A stretch of 15,266 bases of DNA from Patescibacteria group bacterium (GTDB lineage Bacteria > Patescibacteriota > Patescibacteriia > S139-126): NCBI GenBank assembly GCA_015485755.1, contig WFTD01000046.1:1-15266 (forward strand), written 5' to 3'. Position numbers and translations under genes: made by a program. Below the pieces are notes generated by a model. That model ran no database searches, was not told the DNA's origin, and worked only from the letters and a program-made list of their open reading frames with translations. Shown here piece after piece: positions 1-7,443 of the stretch (position 1 is the first letter of the stretch; each line of letters begins with the position of its first letter).

Positions 1-463
1 GTTTGGATGCTTCTTTGGTTAGGGCTCGGCCAAAGGACAAAGCTCGGTTATTGGCTCCTTGCACCTGTTTCATCATAAACCAGATAAAACCGGCAATCAG
101 CAAAAAGGGTATGATAAAAGGCAAGATAGTTCCCAGCCACAAAGCCTGGGTAGTTTCATCTTTTATTTTGATGTCAATTTGAGAAAGTTTATTGGGGTCA
201 ATTTTGTAATTGGCTACAATATCAGAGAATGACTCTCCTGGTTCTTTGGTAGCGATTTTTGTTTCGCCATTATTGAGAGTAAGTTTGATTTTATTGCCTT
301 CAACTACTATCTCCTTTACCTCTTCTTTGTTAACATAAGTTATTAACTGATTAATGCCAATACTTTCGTTGCGTTGGGCAGGTGAATTGAGGTAACTGAA
401 CAAAGCTGCCAGCAGAATAAAGCTTGCTAGCAGAATAATAAAGTTTTTGCCAAAATTTTTCAT
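1..463 (-). CDS. ftsH: ATP-dependent zinc metalloprotease FtsH, N-terminal part (cut by window edge)
   Basis: Membrane-anchored AAA+ protease that degrades misfolded membrane proteins and short-lived regulators. Only the first 154 residues are in the window; the AAA and zinc-protease domains lie beyond position 1. Visible are a first transmembrane helix (about residues 8-24), an extracytoplasmic domain of about 80 residues beginning near SIGINQLITYV, a second transmembrane helix (about 107-131), and the linker ending in ALSFGRALTKEASK, the SFGRS/A-type segment that precedes the AAA domain in FtsH. The ATG at 463 is the first in frame before a hydrophobic N-terminus; it has no Shine-Dalgarno sequence, like its neighbours. 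A good promoter (492-520) lies just upstream, so ftsH is probably transcribed on its own rather than by read-through from queA. Family assignment is firm from the N-terminal architecture. Confidence 0.9.
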   Translation of the reverse strand, partial: MKNFGKNFIILLASFILLAALFSYLNSPAQRNESIGINQLITYVNKEEVKEIVVEGNKIKLTLNNGETKIATKEPGESFSDIVANYKIDPNKLSQIDIKIKDETTQALWLGTILPFIIPFLLIAGFIWFMMKQVQGANNRALSFGRALTKEASK

Positions 464-491
464 GGTTTTGATGTTAATAAACGTATTTCCT

Positions 492-520
492 ATTATAAGG
501 AAGCAAGTGTATTTTGGCAA
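492..520 (-). promoter_or_regulatory. Promoter of ftsH
   Basis: On the minus strand, -35 TTGCCA (520-515), a 17-base spacer and a perfect -10 TATAAT (497-492). The start of transcription would fall near 485, leaving a leader of about 20 bases before the ftsH ATG at 463. The -10 lies inside a small inverted repeat, TTCCT/AGGAA (487-502). Confidence 0.6.
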
Positions 521-525
521 GGATT

Positions 526-1566
526 TTAAGGTAGGATAATCATTCCGTCTCCCAGCGAATAAAAGCGGTATTTTTCCTTGATAGCGGTTTTGTATATTTT
601 GTGCAAGCGGGGTAAAAAGACGCTTCTTTTTTTGCCCAAAAAGGCAGCTGTCATCACCAAGGGGGTTGTTTGCGGCAAGTGAAAATTAGTAATAATAGCA
701 TCTACAAATTTAAAGTTATACCCCGGATAAATAAACAGATTTATATCCTTGTGTCCTGATGTTATTTTGCCTTTTGTCTGGCTGAATCCTTCCAGAGTTC
801 TAACAGTGGTTGTGCCCACAGCAATAATGCGCTGATTGTTTTGTTTGGCTTGGTTGAGCCGTTTGGCAACAGTTTTATTTATCTCTCCCCATTCTGGCAG
901 CATTATATGTTGTTTGACATTGGCAGAGGTTATTGGCCTAAAGGTTCCGTAACCAACATGGAGGGTTATGTATTCAATTTGAATACCCTTGTTTTTTAAT
1001 TTTTTAAGTAGTCTATTGGTAAAATGCAAGCCAGCGGTTGGGGCGGCAATTGACCCTTCTTTTTTTGCATAAGCAGTCTGATAATCCCGTTTATTTATTA
1101 GTTTTTTTATATAAGGCGGAGTAGGAACGCGTCCGTATTTGATTATTTTTTCTTTTAGAAGTTTTCCACTTAGGTTTGATTTTATAACCCATTCAGGTAA
1201 ATTGGGCACTTTTTCAACTAAGGTAAAATACCAATTTTTATTTACAAATATTTTTTGTCCAATTTGAAGGTTTTTTCCCTTGATAAGGGCGGTCCACTTC
1301 CCCCTTCCCAAGTTTTTGTCTAGAAGCAACTCTACCTTACCGCCAGTTTCTTTTTTGGCAATAATTCTTGCTGGGATAACTTTGCTGTTGTTTAGCACAA
1401 TTACATCACCCGGCCACAGTAAGTTGGGAAGGTCAATAAAGCGGAGATGCTCAATTTTATCTAGATGTTTTGTATAAGCCAGCAGCCGTGAATGGTCGCG
1501 CGGGTGGCAAAGGCTTTGGGCGATGAGGTGCTGGGGGAGGACAAAACTAAAATCAGATAATTGCAT
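526..1566 (-). CDS. queA: S-adenosylmethionine:tRNA ribosyltransferase-isomerase (queuosine synthesis)
   Basis: Moves and isomerises the ribosyl group of SAM onto preQ1 in the tRNA anticodon, giving epoxyqueuosine. Recognised by family signatures read in order: VLNNSKVIPARI, GGKVELLL, GSIAAPTAGLHFT, LHVGYGTFRPI, AVGTTTVRTLE, TNFHLPQTTPL and the C-terminal YRFYSLGDGMIIL. The frame is open back to 1662, but I place the start at the ATG at 1566: this gives 346 residues, the usual QueA length, begins with the typical MQLSDFSFVLP, and avoids an overlap with the ruvB end at 1571. No Shine-Dalgarno sequence. It follows ruvB by four bases and is most likely co-transcribed with pepA and ruvB from the promoter at 4110-4138. 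No frameshift or missing motif seen. Confidence 0.95.
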   Translation of the reverse strand: MQLSDFSFVLPQHLIAQSLCHPRDHSRLLAYTKHLDKIEHLRFIDLPNLLWPGDVIVLNNSKVIPARIIAKKETGGKVELLLDKNLGRGKWTALIKGKNLQIGQKIFVNKNWYFTLVEKVPNLPEWVIKSNLSGKLLKEKIIKYGRVPTPPYIKKLINKRDYQTAYAKKEGSIAAPTAGLHFTNRLLKKLKNKGIQIEYITLHVGYGTFRPITSANVKQHIMLPEWGEINKTVAKRLNQAKQNNQRIIAVGTTTVRTLEGFSQTKGKITSGHKDINLFIYPGYNFKFVDAIITNFHLPQTTPLVMTAAFLGKKRSVFLPRLHKIYKTAIKEKYRFYSLGDGMIILP

Positions 1567-1570
1567 ATCT

Positions 1571-2587
1571 TTATAACCATGATGATTGATTATTGCTTGG
1601 CGCAATCCCCAGATGTTTATAAGCTTTATCAGTGGCCACTCTGCCTTTGGGGGTTTTGGCAAGCAAGCCTAATTGCAATAAAAATGGTTCATATATTTCT
1701 TCAATAGTGCCAATATTTTCTGCCAAAGCTGAGGCAATTGTATTTACACCGACTGGTCCGCCGTTATACCTTTCGATGATTACTTGCAAGAGACGCCTGT
1801 CCATCTCATCCAATCCCAGGCTGTCAATTTCCAGCATATCCAAGGCAGAGGTGGCAATGTTTGGCGTGATTTTTCCTTCGTTTTTAATATCGGCGTAGTC
1901 TCGCACTCGCTTTAATAGCCGCAAAGCGATCCGCGGGGTGAAGCGTGACCGTTTGGCAATAATTTCCCTAGAGGCGGTGTCAATTTCGCAATTAAGCAAG
2001 TGAGCCGCCCGTTCAATTATTTGCTCAATGTCGTTATGATTGTAATAGTCCAATCTAAAAGTAACTCCAAAGCGATCACGCAGAGGAGATGAGATTAGAT
2101 TGTAACGGGTGGTGGCGCCGATTAAAGTAAAATGGGGAAGATCAAGCCTGATTGTGCGGGCAGACGGCCCTTTGCCAATTATTATATCAAGAGCATACTC
2201 TTCTAGGGCTGGATAGAGTATTTCTTCTACTATTTTTGGCAGGCGATGAATTTCATCAATAAATAGAATTTCGCCCTCATTGAGGTTGGTCAAAATAGCA
2301 GCCAAGTCGCCAGCTTTTTCAATAGCTGGTCCCGAAGTTATTTTTATGCCTTGGCCAATTTCATTGGCAATAATATAGGCTAAAGTCGTTTTGCCTAATC
2401 CTGGCGGCCCATAAAGCAAAATATGTTCAATTACCTCACCCCTTTTTTGAGCTGCTTGGATTAGTATATCAAGATTATCTTTAACTTTTTGCTGGCCAAT
2501 AAAATCAGCAAAGGTGCGGGGACGCAGGCTTGAGTCTATTTTTTTATCTTCCTCTTTTTTGGTTGGAGATACAAATCTTTCTTCCAT
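1571..2587 (-). CDS. ruvB: Holliday junction branch migration helicase RuvB
   Basis: Hexameric AAA+ motor that drives Holliday-junction branch migration with RuvA. 338 residues, normal length. The N-terminal RPRTFADFIGQ box, Walker A GPPGLGKTT (residues 60-68), Walker B LFIDEIH (108-114), sensor-1 GATTR and arginine-finger SPLRDRFG (Arg170) are all present. The C-terminal winged-helix domain carries GGPVGVNTIASAL and TIEEIYEPFL. The start at 2587 has no Shine-Dalgarno sequence and lies five bases after the pepA stop, so translation may be coupled to pepA. The ruvA and ruvC partners are not in this window. Confidence 0.97.
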   Translation of the reverse strand: MEERFVSPTKKEEDKKIDSSLRPRTFADFIGQQKVKDNLDILIQAAQKRGEVIEHILLYGPPGLGKTTLAYIIANEIGQGIKITSGPAIEKAGDLAAILTNLNEGEILFIDEIHRLPKIVEEILYPALEEYALDIIIGKGPSARTIRLDLPHFTLIGATTRYNLISSPLRDRFGVTFRLDYYNHNDIEQIIERAAHLLNCEIDTASREIIAKRSRFTPRIALRLLKRVRDYADIKNEGKITPNIATSALDMLEIDSLGLDEMDRRLLQVIIERYNGGPVGVNTIASALAENIGTIEEIYEPFLLQLGLLAKTPKGRVATDKAYKHLGIAPSNNQSSWL

Positions 2588-2592
2588 AGCAG

Positions 2593-4086
2593 TTATGAGT
2601 TTATTAGAGTCAAAAGAAGGCGAACGCCAAAGCCAGATCCGCCCGGAGGCAGATAGCTGATTTCAGGCTGTTCAATCCAAGCAGGGCCAGCGATATCCAA
2701 GTGGGCCCAGTTGGAATTTTTGACAAAATGCTGCAGAAATAATCCAGCTGAAATTGTGCCTGCCGAACCTCTTTTGCCAACATTTTTTATGTCAGCAATT
2801 TTGCTTGTTATATGGGATTTGTATTCAGTTGGCAGCGGCAGGGGCCAGATTTTTTCTCCGCTCAAGTCGCTGGCTTGTTTTAATCTGTCCTCCAAAGTTT
2901 TGTCATTGCTCATTAATGCGGCGATGTCATCTCCCAGAGCTACGATAGCTGCTCCAGTCAAAGTGGCAAGGTCAATAATAAAGTCAGGTTTTAATTTGCG
3001 AGCATAAGTAAGGGCATCTGCCAGCGTTAGCCTGCCCTCAGCATCGGTATTGGCTATTTCAATATGTGTGCCGTCTGACGCTCTAATAACATCGCCGACT
3101 TTGATGGCTTTGCCTGAAGGCATATTTTCACAAGCGGGAAGTAAGCCGTGTATTTCAGCCTTTGGTTTTAATTTGTCCAGCACAGAAAATACGCCCAGAA
3201 CAGCAGCTCCGCCAGCCATATCCATTTTCATATTTAACATAGCATCACTTGGCTTGAGTGATAACCCTCCCGAGTCAAAGGTGATTGATTTTCCTATCAG
3301 AACAATCTTATTTTTGTCTGGCTGGGGCGGGGTGTAAGTGAGGTGGATAAAAAACGGATCTTTATCACTGCCTTGATCTACTGCCAAAAACGCCCCCATT
3401 CCCATTTTTTCTATTTGTTTGCGGTTAAAAATTTTGACAGATATATAGCTGCTTTTTTGGCTTATTTGTTTGGCAATATCCGCTAAAGTTTTAGGATAAA
3501 GAAATTGAGGGGGTTCATTGACAAGGTTTCTGGCTGTGTTTTGCGCCTGGCTGTATATTTTTCCTAGCTTTATCCCTGTTTTTACTATTTGAGCAGAGTG
3601 TTTATTTGTGGCAATAACAGCTTCCTTGAGTTTGCTTTTGCTTTTGTTTTTTTTGTATTTATCAAAACTATAATCAGCCAAAAGCAACCCTTCTGTTAAA
3701 GCTTGGATTGTTTGGATTGGGGGCAAGCTATCCAGGGAGGGAGCTTCAACAGCCAAGTTTTGGCAGTGAAGTTTTTTGGCGGTTTGTAGTGTTAGACCAG
3801 CCGCTTCTCTTAAATAATGAGAATTAAAATCCTTTTCTTTGCCTAGTGACACGATGAAAATATATTTTGTTTGATTGCTTGAGCAGTTTTCAACTAGCAA
3901 ATTTTCTCCAGCCTTTTCGCCTTTGTATCCAGTTTGTTTAATTTTGTTTTTGACCAATTTTAACAATTGTTGATCAAGGCTGTTTTGGACAGAGTTTAGA
4001 TTGTTTTTTTCAGATAAGTGGTAGACAGCAATAAAGTCTGTTTTTATTTTGGCGAGCGGTTTGTTTACAGTCGTTATTTTTAGCAT
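2593..4086 (-). CDS. pepA: Leucyl aminopeptidase (peptidase family M17)
   Basis: Cytoplasmic di-zinc exopeptidase that removes N-terminal residues from peptides. 497 residues, normal for the family. The C-terminal catalytic domain has every expected ligand: Lys266, Asp271, Asp289, Asp348 and Glu350 for the metals, and Lys278 and Arg352 as catalytic residues. Their spacing equals that of E. coli PepA shifted by four residues. The signature NTDAEGRLTLADAL (346-359) is intact. The N-terminal domain is less conserved, as usual. The ATG at 4086 has no Shine-Dalgarno sequence; the promoter at 4110-4138 would leave a leader of fewer than 20 bases. First gene of the probable pepA-ruvB-queA operon. 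Some M17 members also bind DNA; nothing here tests that. Confidence 0.93.
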   Translation of the reverse strand: MLKITTVNKPLAKIKTDFIAVYHLSEKNNLNSVQNSLDQQLLKLVKNKIKQTGYKGEKAGENLLVENCSSNQTKYIFIVSLGKEKDFNSHYLREAAGLTLQTAKKLHCQNLAVEAPSLDSLPPIQTIQALTEGLLLADYSFDKYKKNKSKSKLKEAVIATNKHSAQIVKTGIKLGKIYSQAQNTARNLVNEPPQFLYPKTLADIAKQISQKSSYISVKIFNRKQIEKMGMGAFLAVDQGSDKDPFFIHLTYTPPQPDKNKIVLIGKSITFDSGGLSLKPSDAMLNMKMDMAGGAAVLGVFSVLDKLKPKAEIHGLLPACENMPSGKAIKVGDVIRASDGTHIEIANTDAEGRLTLADALTYARKLKPDFIIDLATLTGAAIVALGDDIAALMSNDKTLEDRLKQASDLSGEKIWPLPLPTEYKSHITSKIADIKNVGKRGSAGTISAGLFLQHFVKNSNWAHLDIAGPAWIEQPEISYLPPGGSGFGVRLLLTLINS

Positions 4087-4109
4087 ATTTGTCTGTTAAT
4101 GGTATTTTT

Positions 4110-4138
4110 ACTTTAGCAAAACCATATGCTCTTGACAA
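4110..4138 (-). promoter_or_regulatory. Promoter of the pepA-ruvB-queA operon
   Basis: Minus strand: -35 TTGTCA (4138-4133), exactly 17 bases, then an extended -10, TGC plus TAAAGT (4115-4110). Transcription would begin near 4103, leaving a leader of under 20 bases. Its -35 overlaps that of the plus-strand promoter at 4132-4160. Confidence 0.55.
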
Positions 4139-4160
4139 TTATTTTTATATATGCTACGTT
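4132..4160 (+). promoter_or_regulatory. Plus-strand promoter in front of the long hairpin
   Basis: Perfect -35 TTGACA (4132-4137), 17-base spacer, and an extended -10, TGC plus TACGTT (4155-4160). The -10 hexamer itself is weak (3 of 6). No plus-strand protein gene follows; the only candidate product is the structured RNA at 4174-4305. Confidence 0.4.
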
Positions 4161-4173
4161 GTAATGTCCACTT

Positions 4174-4305
4174 TTGACAAAAAACAACACCCCCTTATCT
4201 GCGGGCACGACAAGCATGGGGACTTTTATCAGGTTTTGCAGGCTTTTAGCTTGCAATTCTGCTGGTAAAAGTTTTCTTGCCCGCGGACAAGGGGGTGTTT
4301 TTGTT
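4174..4305 (+). ncRNA. Long rod-like hairpin: candidate small RNA, or terminator of the minus-strand operon
   Basis: Nearly the whole stretch can fold on itself. Outer arm 4186-4207 pairs with 4278-4299 (22 positions, one mismatch and one G-U). An asymmetric bulge follows (4208-4221 against 4273-4277). Then 4222-4232 pairs with 4262-4272 (11 pairs, one G-U), and 4236-4244 with 4248-4256 (9 pairs, one G-U), closed by a TTT loop. The arms continue outward into A-rich and T-rich tracts with a four-base offset. A plus-strand promoter points into it and the stem ends in GGGGGTGTTTTTG, so a plus-strand RNA of about 135 bases is possible. It also lies just downstream of the minus-strand gene ending at 4317 and has a T-run on that strand, so a bidirectional terminator is the simpler reading. 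I see no SRP-RNA tetraloop motif and no tRNA- or mRNA-like part of tmRNA. Confidence 0.4.
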
Positions 4306-4316
4306 AAAAAATATTG

Positions 4317-4562
4317 TTATTGAGCGGCTTCTTCAGCGGTTGAGGCTGTGTCAGTTTGTTGTTCGTCAGTTGCGGTGTTATCTAGAGCTATTTGGTCTTT
4401 GTCCCTATTTACAAAAACATTATCATAAGTCCAGTTTACTGCCAAGTCAGAAGTAGCTGTCCAAATGATAATTCCTTCAGCTACTACCGCCAAGCAAACA
4501 ATAATAACTATTTTCCAAAAAGTTTCAAAGTCTGTAATTTTTGAATTGCCTTTGTTATCCAT
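4317..4562 (-). CDS. Small single-pass membrane protein, unknown function
   Basis: 81 residues, not recognised. A short polar N-terminus is followed by one strong transmembrane helix (about residues 17-36, IVIIVCLAVVAEGIIIW), then a polar tail rich in Asp, Thr, Gln and Ala that ends EEAAQ. The tail is acidic and looks disordered. The gene starts 10 bases after the stop of the lamin-tail protein and has no Shine-Dalgarno sequence, so it is probably the second gene of that operon; a membrane partner or anchor for the large surface protein is possible but only inferred from position. The long hairpin at 4174-4305 follows its stop codon. Confidence 0.7.
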   Translation of the reverse strand: MDNKGNSKITDFETFWKIVIIVCLAVVAEGIIIWTATSDLAVNWTYDNVFVNRDKDQIALDNTATDEQQTDTASTAEEAAQ

Positions 4563-4572
4563 ATGTTTTTTG

Positions 4573-7194
4573 TTAGTTATTTTTTAATTGAAGTATTTTG
4601 ATAAAGATGATTATAGCAATAATTGCTAAAAAGGCATTGACATAGTCCCAAATAGAGAATTTTGATCGTGGTGCTAGTGGAGATGATGTAGAGGCGCGCT
4701 TTTGGTTTTCGTAAGCGATACCTTTTACTTTGGTTAGTTTAATATCTTCTTTTTTTCTTGGTAAGATACGAATCTGATTGTTTGCTTCATCTAAAATTCC
4801 AGTTACTTCAATTATATCACCTTCCTCTAAAAAAGACAATTTTATTCCTGTGGAAGGTTTTGCATAAACCATTGCTTCATTTTCACCTGAGGCTATAAAA
4901 ATTTTGTTTTTATTTTTTTCAATTATCTCTCCTTGGGTTTTGACAAGAGTATGGGGAGGAGTTGAAGGTATTTGGTCAAGCGACAAGGAAGCGACAACAA
5001 GGCTGTGGTTAGAGCTTATTTTTTTAATATAGCCAGATTTAGTTATTTTTAACCGGGGCAAGTTTTTTGCAGTAGAAAGCTCACCGGCAATTTCTACCAA
5101 ATCACCCTCTTTTAATTCTGGCCACCATTTGTCAAATTTGTATATTTGCAGGCCAATTGGCCTGATTGGATCGGTTATATACATAATTTGGGATCCCAGC
5201 GCTAACGGCGGCACGCTAACCACTCCTTGAATTGTTATTTGCGACCCAACTTTAAAATTTTTTATTGCGTTTAGTTGGACAATTGGATTCTGCTTGATGG
5301 TTGTTTGGCTATTTGACTGAGATGTGTTTTTGGCAATTTGATTTTTGGGTTGTGTTTTATTGTTGGTGATAGCATTGTCTTCCCAAGGGGTAATTTTCTC
5401 TGTCCAGGAAAAGGTTCCATCATCTGTCCTGCTCCATGATAGATTTGTTGGGGCTTTATCATACTTAACAATATCTACAATAAGATTGTCCGGTGAGGTT
5501 AAGCTGATAACATCGCCGTTGTTGTTGAGGCTGATTTTGGTTGAAGAGCGAGGCAGTACTAAGAAATCTAGCGCTTCAATTACTGCATCAGGTCCAAAGA
5601 CAAAAGTGTGATTTGTATCAGCCAGTTGCCAACCGCAGAGGTTTGTATCTTGGCTGTCAATATTTTTTAGTTCAATAAATTCAAGTTCTCGATCATTGCC
5701 TTGGGGAGCGGGCCAGAGTTCGTTTATCACCACCCTGCCTCTGTCATTAGAAGGACATTCTGCTGGTTTATCTTTTTTGGAGGAAGACGGTTTGGAGTTA
5801 GCAGAGTCTATTTCCCGCTGGTTATTGTCAGTGTTTGTTGTGTTATTTTCTTTTGTTTGTATATTGGAGACTTGGTTGTCATTAGTAAGGATATTGTTAG
5901 TGGCAGGGGTGGGGGTTTTGGTCCAGTGCCATTCCCCCTCAATCAAGCTGAGGCTGTGGTTTTCTGGAACTGGCGGTTCATAGATTACTTGATCAATGAT
6001 GTTTTGGTTTTCATCGTATAGTTTTACTATTTCAGCTGAAGTATTGTTTAGGGAGATGCGCGATTGGTTTTTATAAATGACAAAGAATCCGCCGGCAGGA
6101 ATAATGAGGTTTCCTAATTTTTCTGATTGAAAAGTATATTTTTTGTTAGTGGCATCGCTGAGAGAAAAATTTTCTATATTGAGCGGCTGGTCGCTGATAT
6201 TTTTTAGCTCAATCCATTCATAATTGTCACTGCCGGCTGGGTTTGGCATAAGTTCATTGATAATGATTTTGCCTTTAGTTTGGTCGGTATGGGCTGTTAT
6301 TTGAACAGTGAGAGAATCTGTTTCTGTTTCAGTGCCGTCATCTACAGTGAGGATAACCAAATACACATTGGGCTTATTGTAAATATGCGAAACTTGTTTT
6401 CCTTGAGCTGTTTGACCATCGCCAAAGTCCCAATAAAAAGTTAGATTGTCTTGGTCAGGGTCGTATGATTTAGAAGCGTCAAATTGAAGCTCTTCACCAA
6501 CCAAACCTTTTTGATCAGGGCCAGCTTCGGCCACCGGAGGAAGGTTGGATGGCGCTTGGGGTGGTGGTGTTTCTTTTTTTTCTGTTTGACATGAGTCATT
6601 TTTTTTGCCAGGCGTGCCTTTATCGCCATCTCCAAAGCTGGAAGTTGACAGACACCAATTTTCTCCTAAATTATTATTTAATTTGAAATCAGCTAAACTG
6701 ATTGAGTATCCTTCCTTGTCAGGAAAGCTTTTCTCTTTACTGTACTCTACCCGATCTATTTCCTGCTCATTGCAGACAATAATTATTTCATCCTCAGTAT
6801 TGGCTAGGGTAAATCCGCTATAAGTAAAGTCCAGTTGCATTCCGCCGTTTTCGCTTGTGTTATTATTTCTGCCAAGCAGAAGATATTTTTGTGGCTGGAT
6901 AAGGAGTTGTTCGCTTATAGTAAAATCATCCTTGCCGTTGTCTTTAAAAATGCATCCTTGCAAATCAAATTCTTGATTGGTGGGGTTGTATATTTCAAAC
7001 CACTCTCCTTTGCTGTCATTTACTATTTTGGGGTTGTACATTATTTCAGTAATAACTAAATCATCAGCCATTGGGGCTGATGATGCAGGGGTGGAGGTTG
7101 AAGTGGAGGTGGACTGCGCTTTAATTTTTGTTGGCAACAAAAAAACAGCTGCGGCAATACCAGTTATGAGTAAAATTCGCAATTTATCCTCCAT
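4573..7194 (-). CDS. Secreted, membrane-anchored multidomain protein with lamin-tail, PKD and OB-fold domains
   Basis: 873 residues. An N-terminal signal sequence (hydrophobic about 6-20, likely cleavage after KIKA at 26) and a Ser/Thr-rich linker precede a lamin-tail-like domain (about 45-198; VITEIMYNP, GEWFEIYNP), a PKD domain (about 218-301; YWDFGDG), a second lamin-tail domain (about 309-431; INELMPNP, YEWIELKN), an Asn/Thr-rich linker, a third (about 486-608; INELWPAP, EFIELKN), and two OB-fold-like domains (about 645-725 and 740-815). A C-terminal helix (about 848-868) with KILQLKNN would anchor it, so most of the chain lies outside the cell. Such proteins are frequent in Patescibacteria, but their role is not established; adhesion or extracellular nucleic-acid binding is conjecture. 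The start is uncertain: the ATG at 7194 has no upstream Shine-Dalgarno sequence, but GGAGG (7192-7188) stands five bases before an in-frame TTG at 7182, giving a shorter signal peptide. Confidence 0.85.
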   Translation of the reverse strand: MEDKLRILLITGIAAAVFLLPTKIKAQSTSTSTSTPASSAPMADDLVITEIMYNPKIVNDSKGEWFEIYNPTNQEFDLQGCIFKDNGKDDFTISEQLLIQPQKYLLLGRNNNTSENGGMQLDFTYSGFTLANTEDEIIIVCNEQEIDRVEYSKEKSFPDKEGYSISLADFKLNNNLGENWCLSTSSFGDGDKGTPGKKNDSCQTEKKETPPPQAPSNLPPVAEAGPDQKGLVGEELQFDASKSYDPDQDNLTFYWDFGDGQTAQGKQVSHIYNKPNVYLVILTVDDGTETETDSLTVQITAHTDQTKGKIIINELMPNPAGSDNYEWIELKNISDQPLNIENFSLSDATNKKYTFQSEKLGNLIIPAGGFFVIYKNQSRISLNNTSAEIVKLYDENQNIIDQVIYEPPVPENHSLSLIEGEWHWTKTPTPATNNILTNDNQVSNIQTKENNTTNTDNNQREIDSANSKPSSSKKDKPAECPSNDRGRVVINELWPAPQGNDRELEFIELKNIDSQDTNLCGWQLADTNHTFVFGPDAVIEALDFLVLPRSSTKISLNNNGDVISLTSPDNLIVDIVKYDKAPTNLSWSRTDDGTFSWTEKITPWEDNAITNNKTQPKNQIAKNTSQSNSQTTIKQNPIVQLNAIKNFKVGSQITIQGVVSVPPLALGSQIMYITDPIRPIGLQIYKFDKWWPELKEGDLVEIAGELSTAKNLPRLKITKSGYIKKISSNHSLVVASLSLDQIPSTPPHTLVKTQGEIIEKNKNKIFIASGENEAMVYAKPSTGIKLSFLEEGDIIEVTGILDEANNQIRILPRKKEDIKLTKVKGIAYENQKRASTSSPLAPRSKFSIWDYVNAFLAIIAIIIFIKILQLKNN

Positions 7195-7214
7195 AAAAAA
7201 GAATTGATATTTTT

Positions 7215-7243
7215 ATTTTAAATTATTTTTAGTTGATTGACAA
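7215..7243 (-). promoter_or_regulatory. Promoter of the lamin-tail protein operon
   Basis: Minus strand: -35 TTGTCA (7243-7238), 17-base spacer, -10 TAAAAT (7220-7215). Transcription would start near 7208, about 14 bases before the ATG or 26 before the alternative TTG start. Its -35 overlaps the tRNA promoter's -35. Confidence 0.6.
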
Positions 7244-7266
7244 TTACTATTGCATTAGACTATATT
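7237..7266 (+). promoter_or_regulatory. Promoter of tRNA-Leu
   Basis: Perfect -35 TTGACA (7237-7242), 18-base spacer, -10 TATATT (7261-7266, 5 of 6). The tRNA begins at 7290, giving a short 5' leader for RNase P to remove. Confidence 0.6.
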
Positions 7267-7289
7267 TAGGAGGATATTTTTGATAATTT

Positions 7290-7377
7290 GCCGGGGTGGC
7301 GGAATTGGTAGACGCGCGAGGCTTAGGACCTCGTGAGGTTTTACCTCTTGCAGGTTCGAGTCCTGTCCCCGGCACCA
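7290..7377 (+). tRNA. tRNA-Leu, anticodon UAG
   Basis: Acceptor stem GCCGGGG (7290-7296) pairs with CCCCGGC (7367-7373); discriminator A at 7374 and an encoded CCA at 7375-7377. Anticodon stem CGAGG/CCTCG encloses the loop CTTAGGA, with anticodon TAG at 7324-7326, reading CUA and other CUN codons. The T-arm has GGTTCGAGTCC. A long variable arm (TGAGG...CCTCT type) marks a class II tRNA, as expected for leucine. Its 3' end forms the first bases of the 71-bp direct repeat, making it the probable integration point of the block that follows. Confidence 0.97.
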
Positions 7378-7443
7378 AAATCTGACCTTTGGATTTTGAA
7401 AGAGCAATTTTATAGGCGGCCGAAAGCGGCCGCCTGTTGATTT
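7373..7443 (+). repeat. 71-bp direct repeat, left copy (tRNA 3' end plus hairpin)
   Basis: Identical at 70 of 71 positions to 11620-11690; the one difference is G7419 against A11666. It starts with CACCA, the last base of the acceptor stem, the discriminator base and CCA, and runs into the 3' flank. It contains a small stem CAAAATC/GATTTTG and a strong 9-pair hairpin (7414-7435, AGGCGGCCG/CGGCCGCCT with loop AAAG), which may end the tRNA transcript although the T-run after it is weak. Position and length fit an attachment site. Confidence 0.85.

Noticed and set aside
1567..1662. Longer queA start at 1662
   Set aside because: It would add 32 residues unlike the family, overlap the ruvB 3' end by about 90 bases and lacks any start signal.
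4222..4272. SRP (4.5S) RNA or tmRNA
   Set aside because: The GGAA-type tetraloop domain of SRP RNA and the tRNA-like ends of tmRNA are absent; the inner loop is TTT.
4174..4305. Miniature transposon (MITE) reading of the long hairpin
   Set aside because: The arms look like terminal inverted repeats, but I see no flanking target duplication and no second copy in the window; kept only as an alternative.
5271..6021. Open frames on both strands within the lamin-tail gene
   Set aside because: They overlap a long gene with clear domains and show no motifs; low-complexity codons keep them open.
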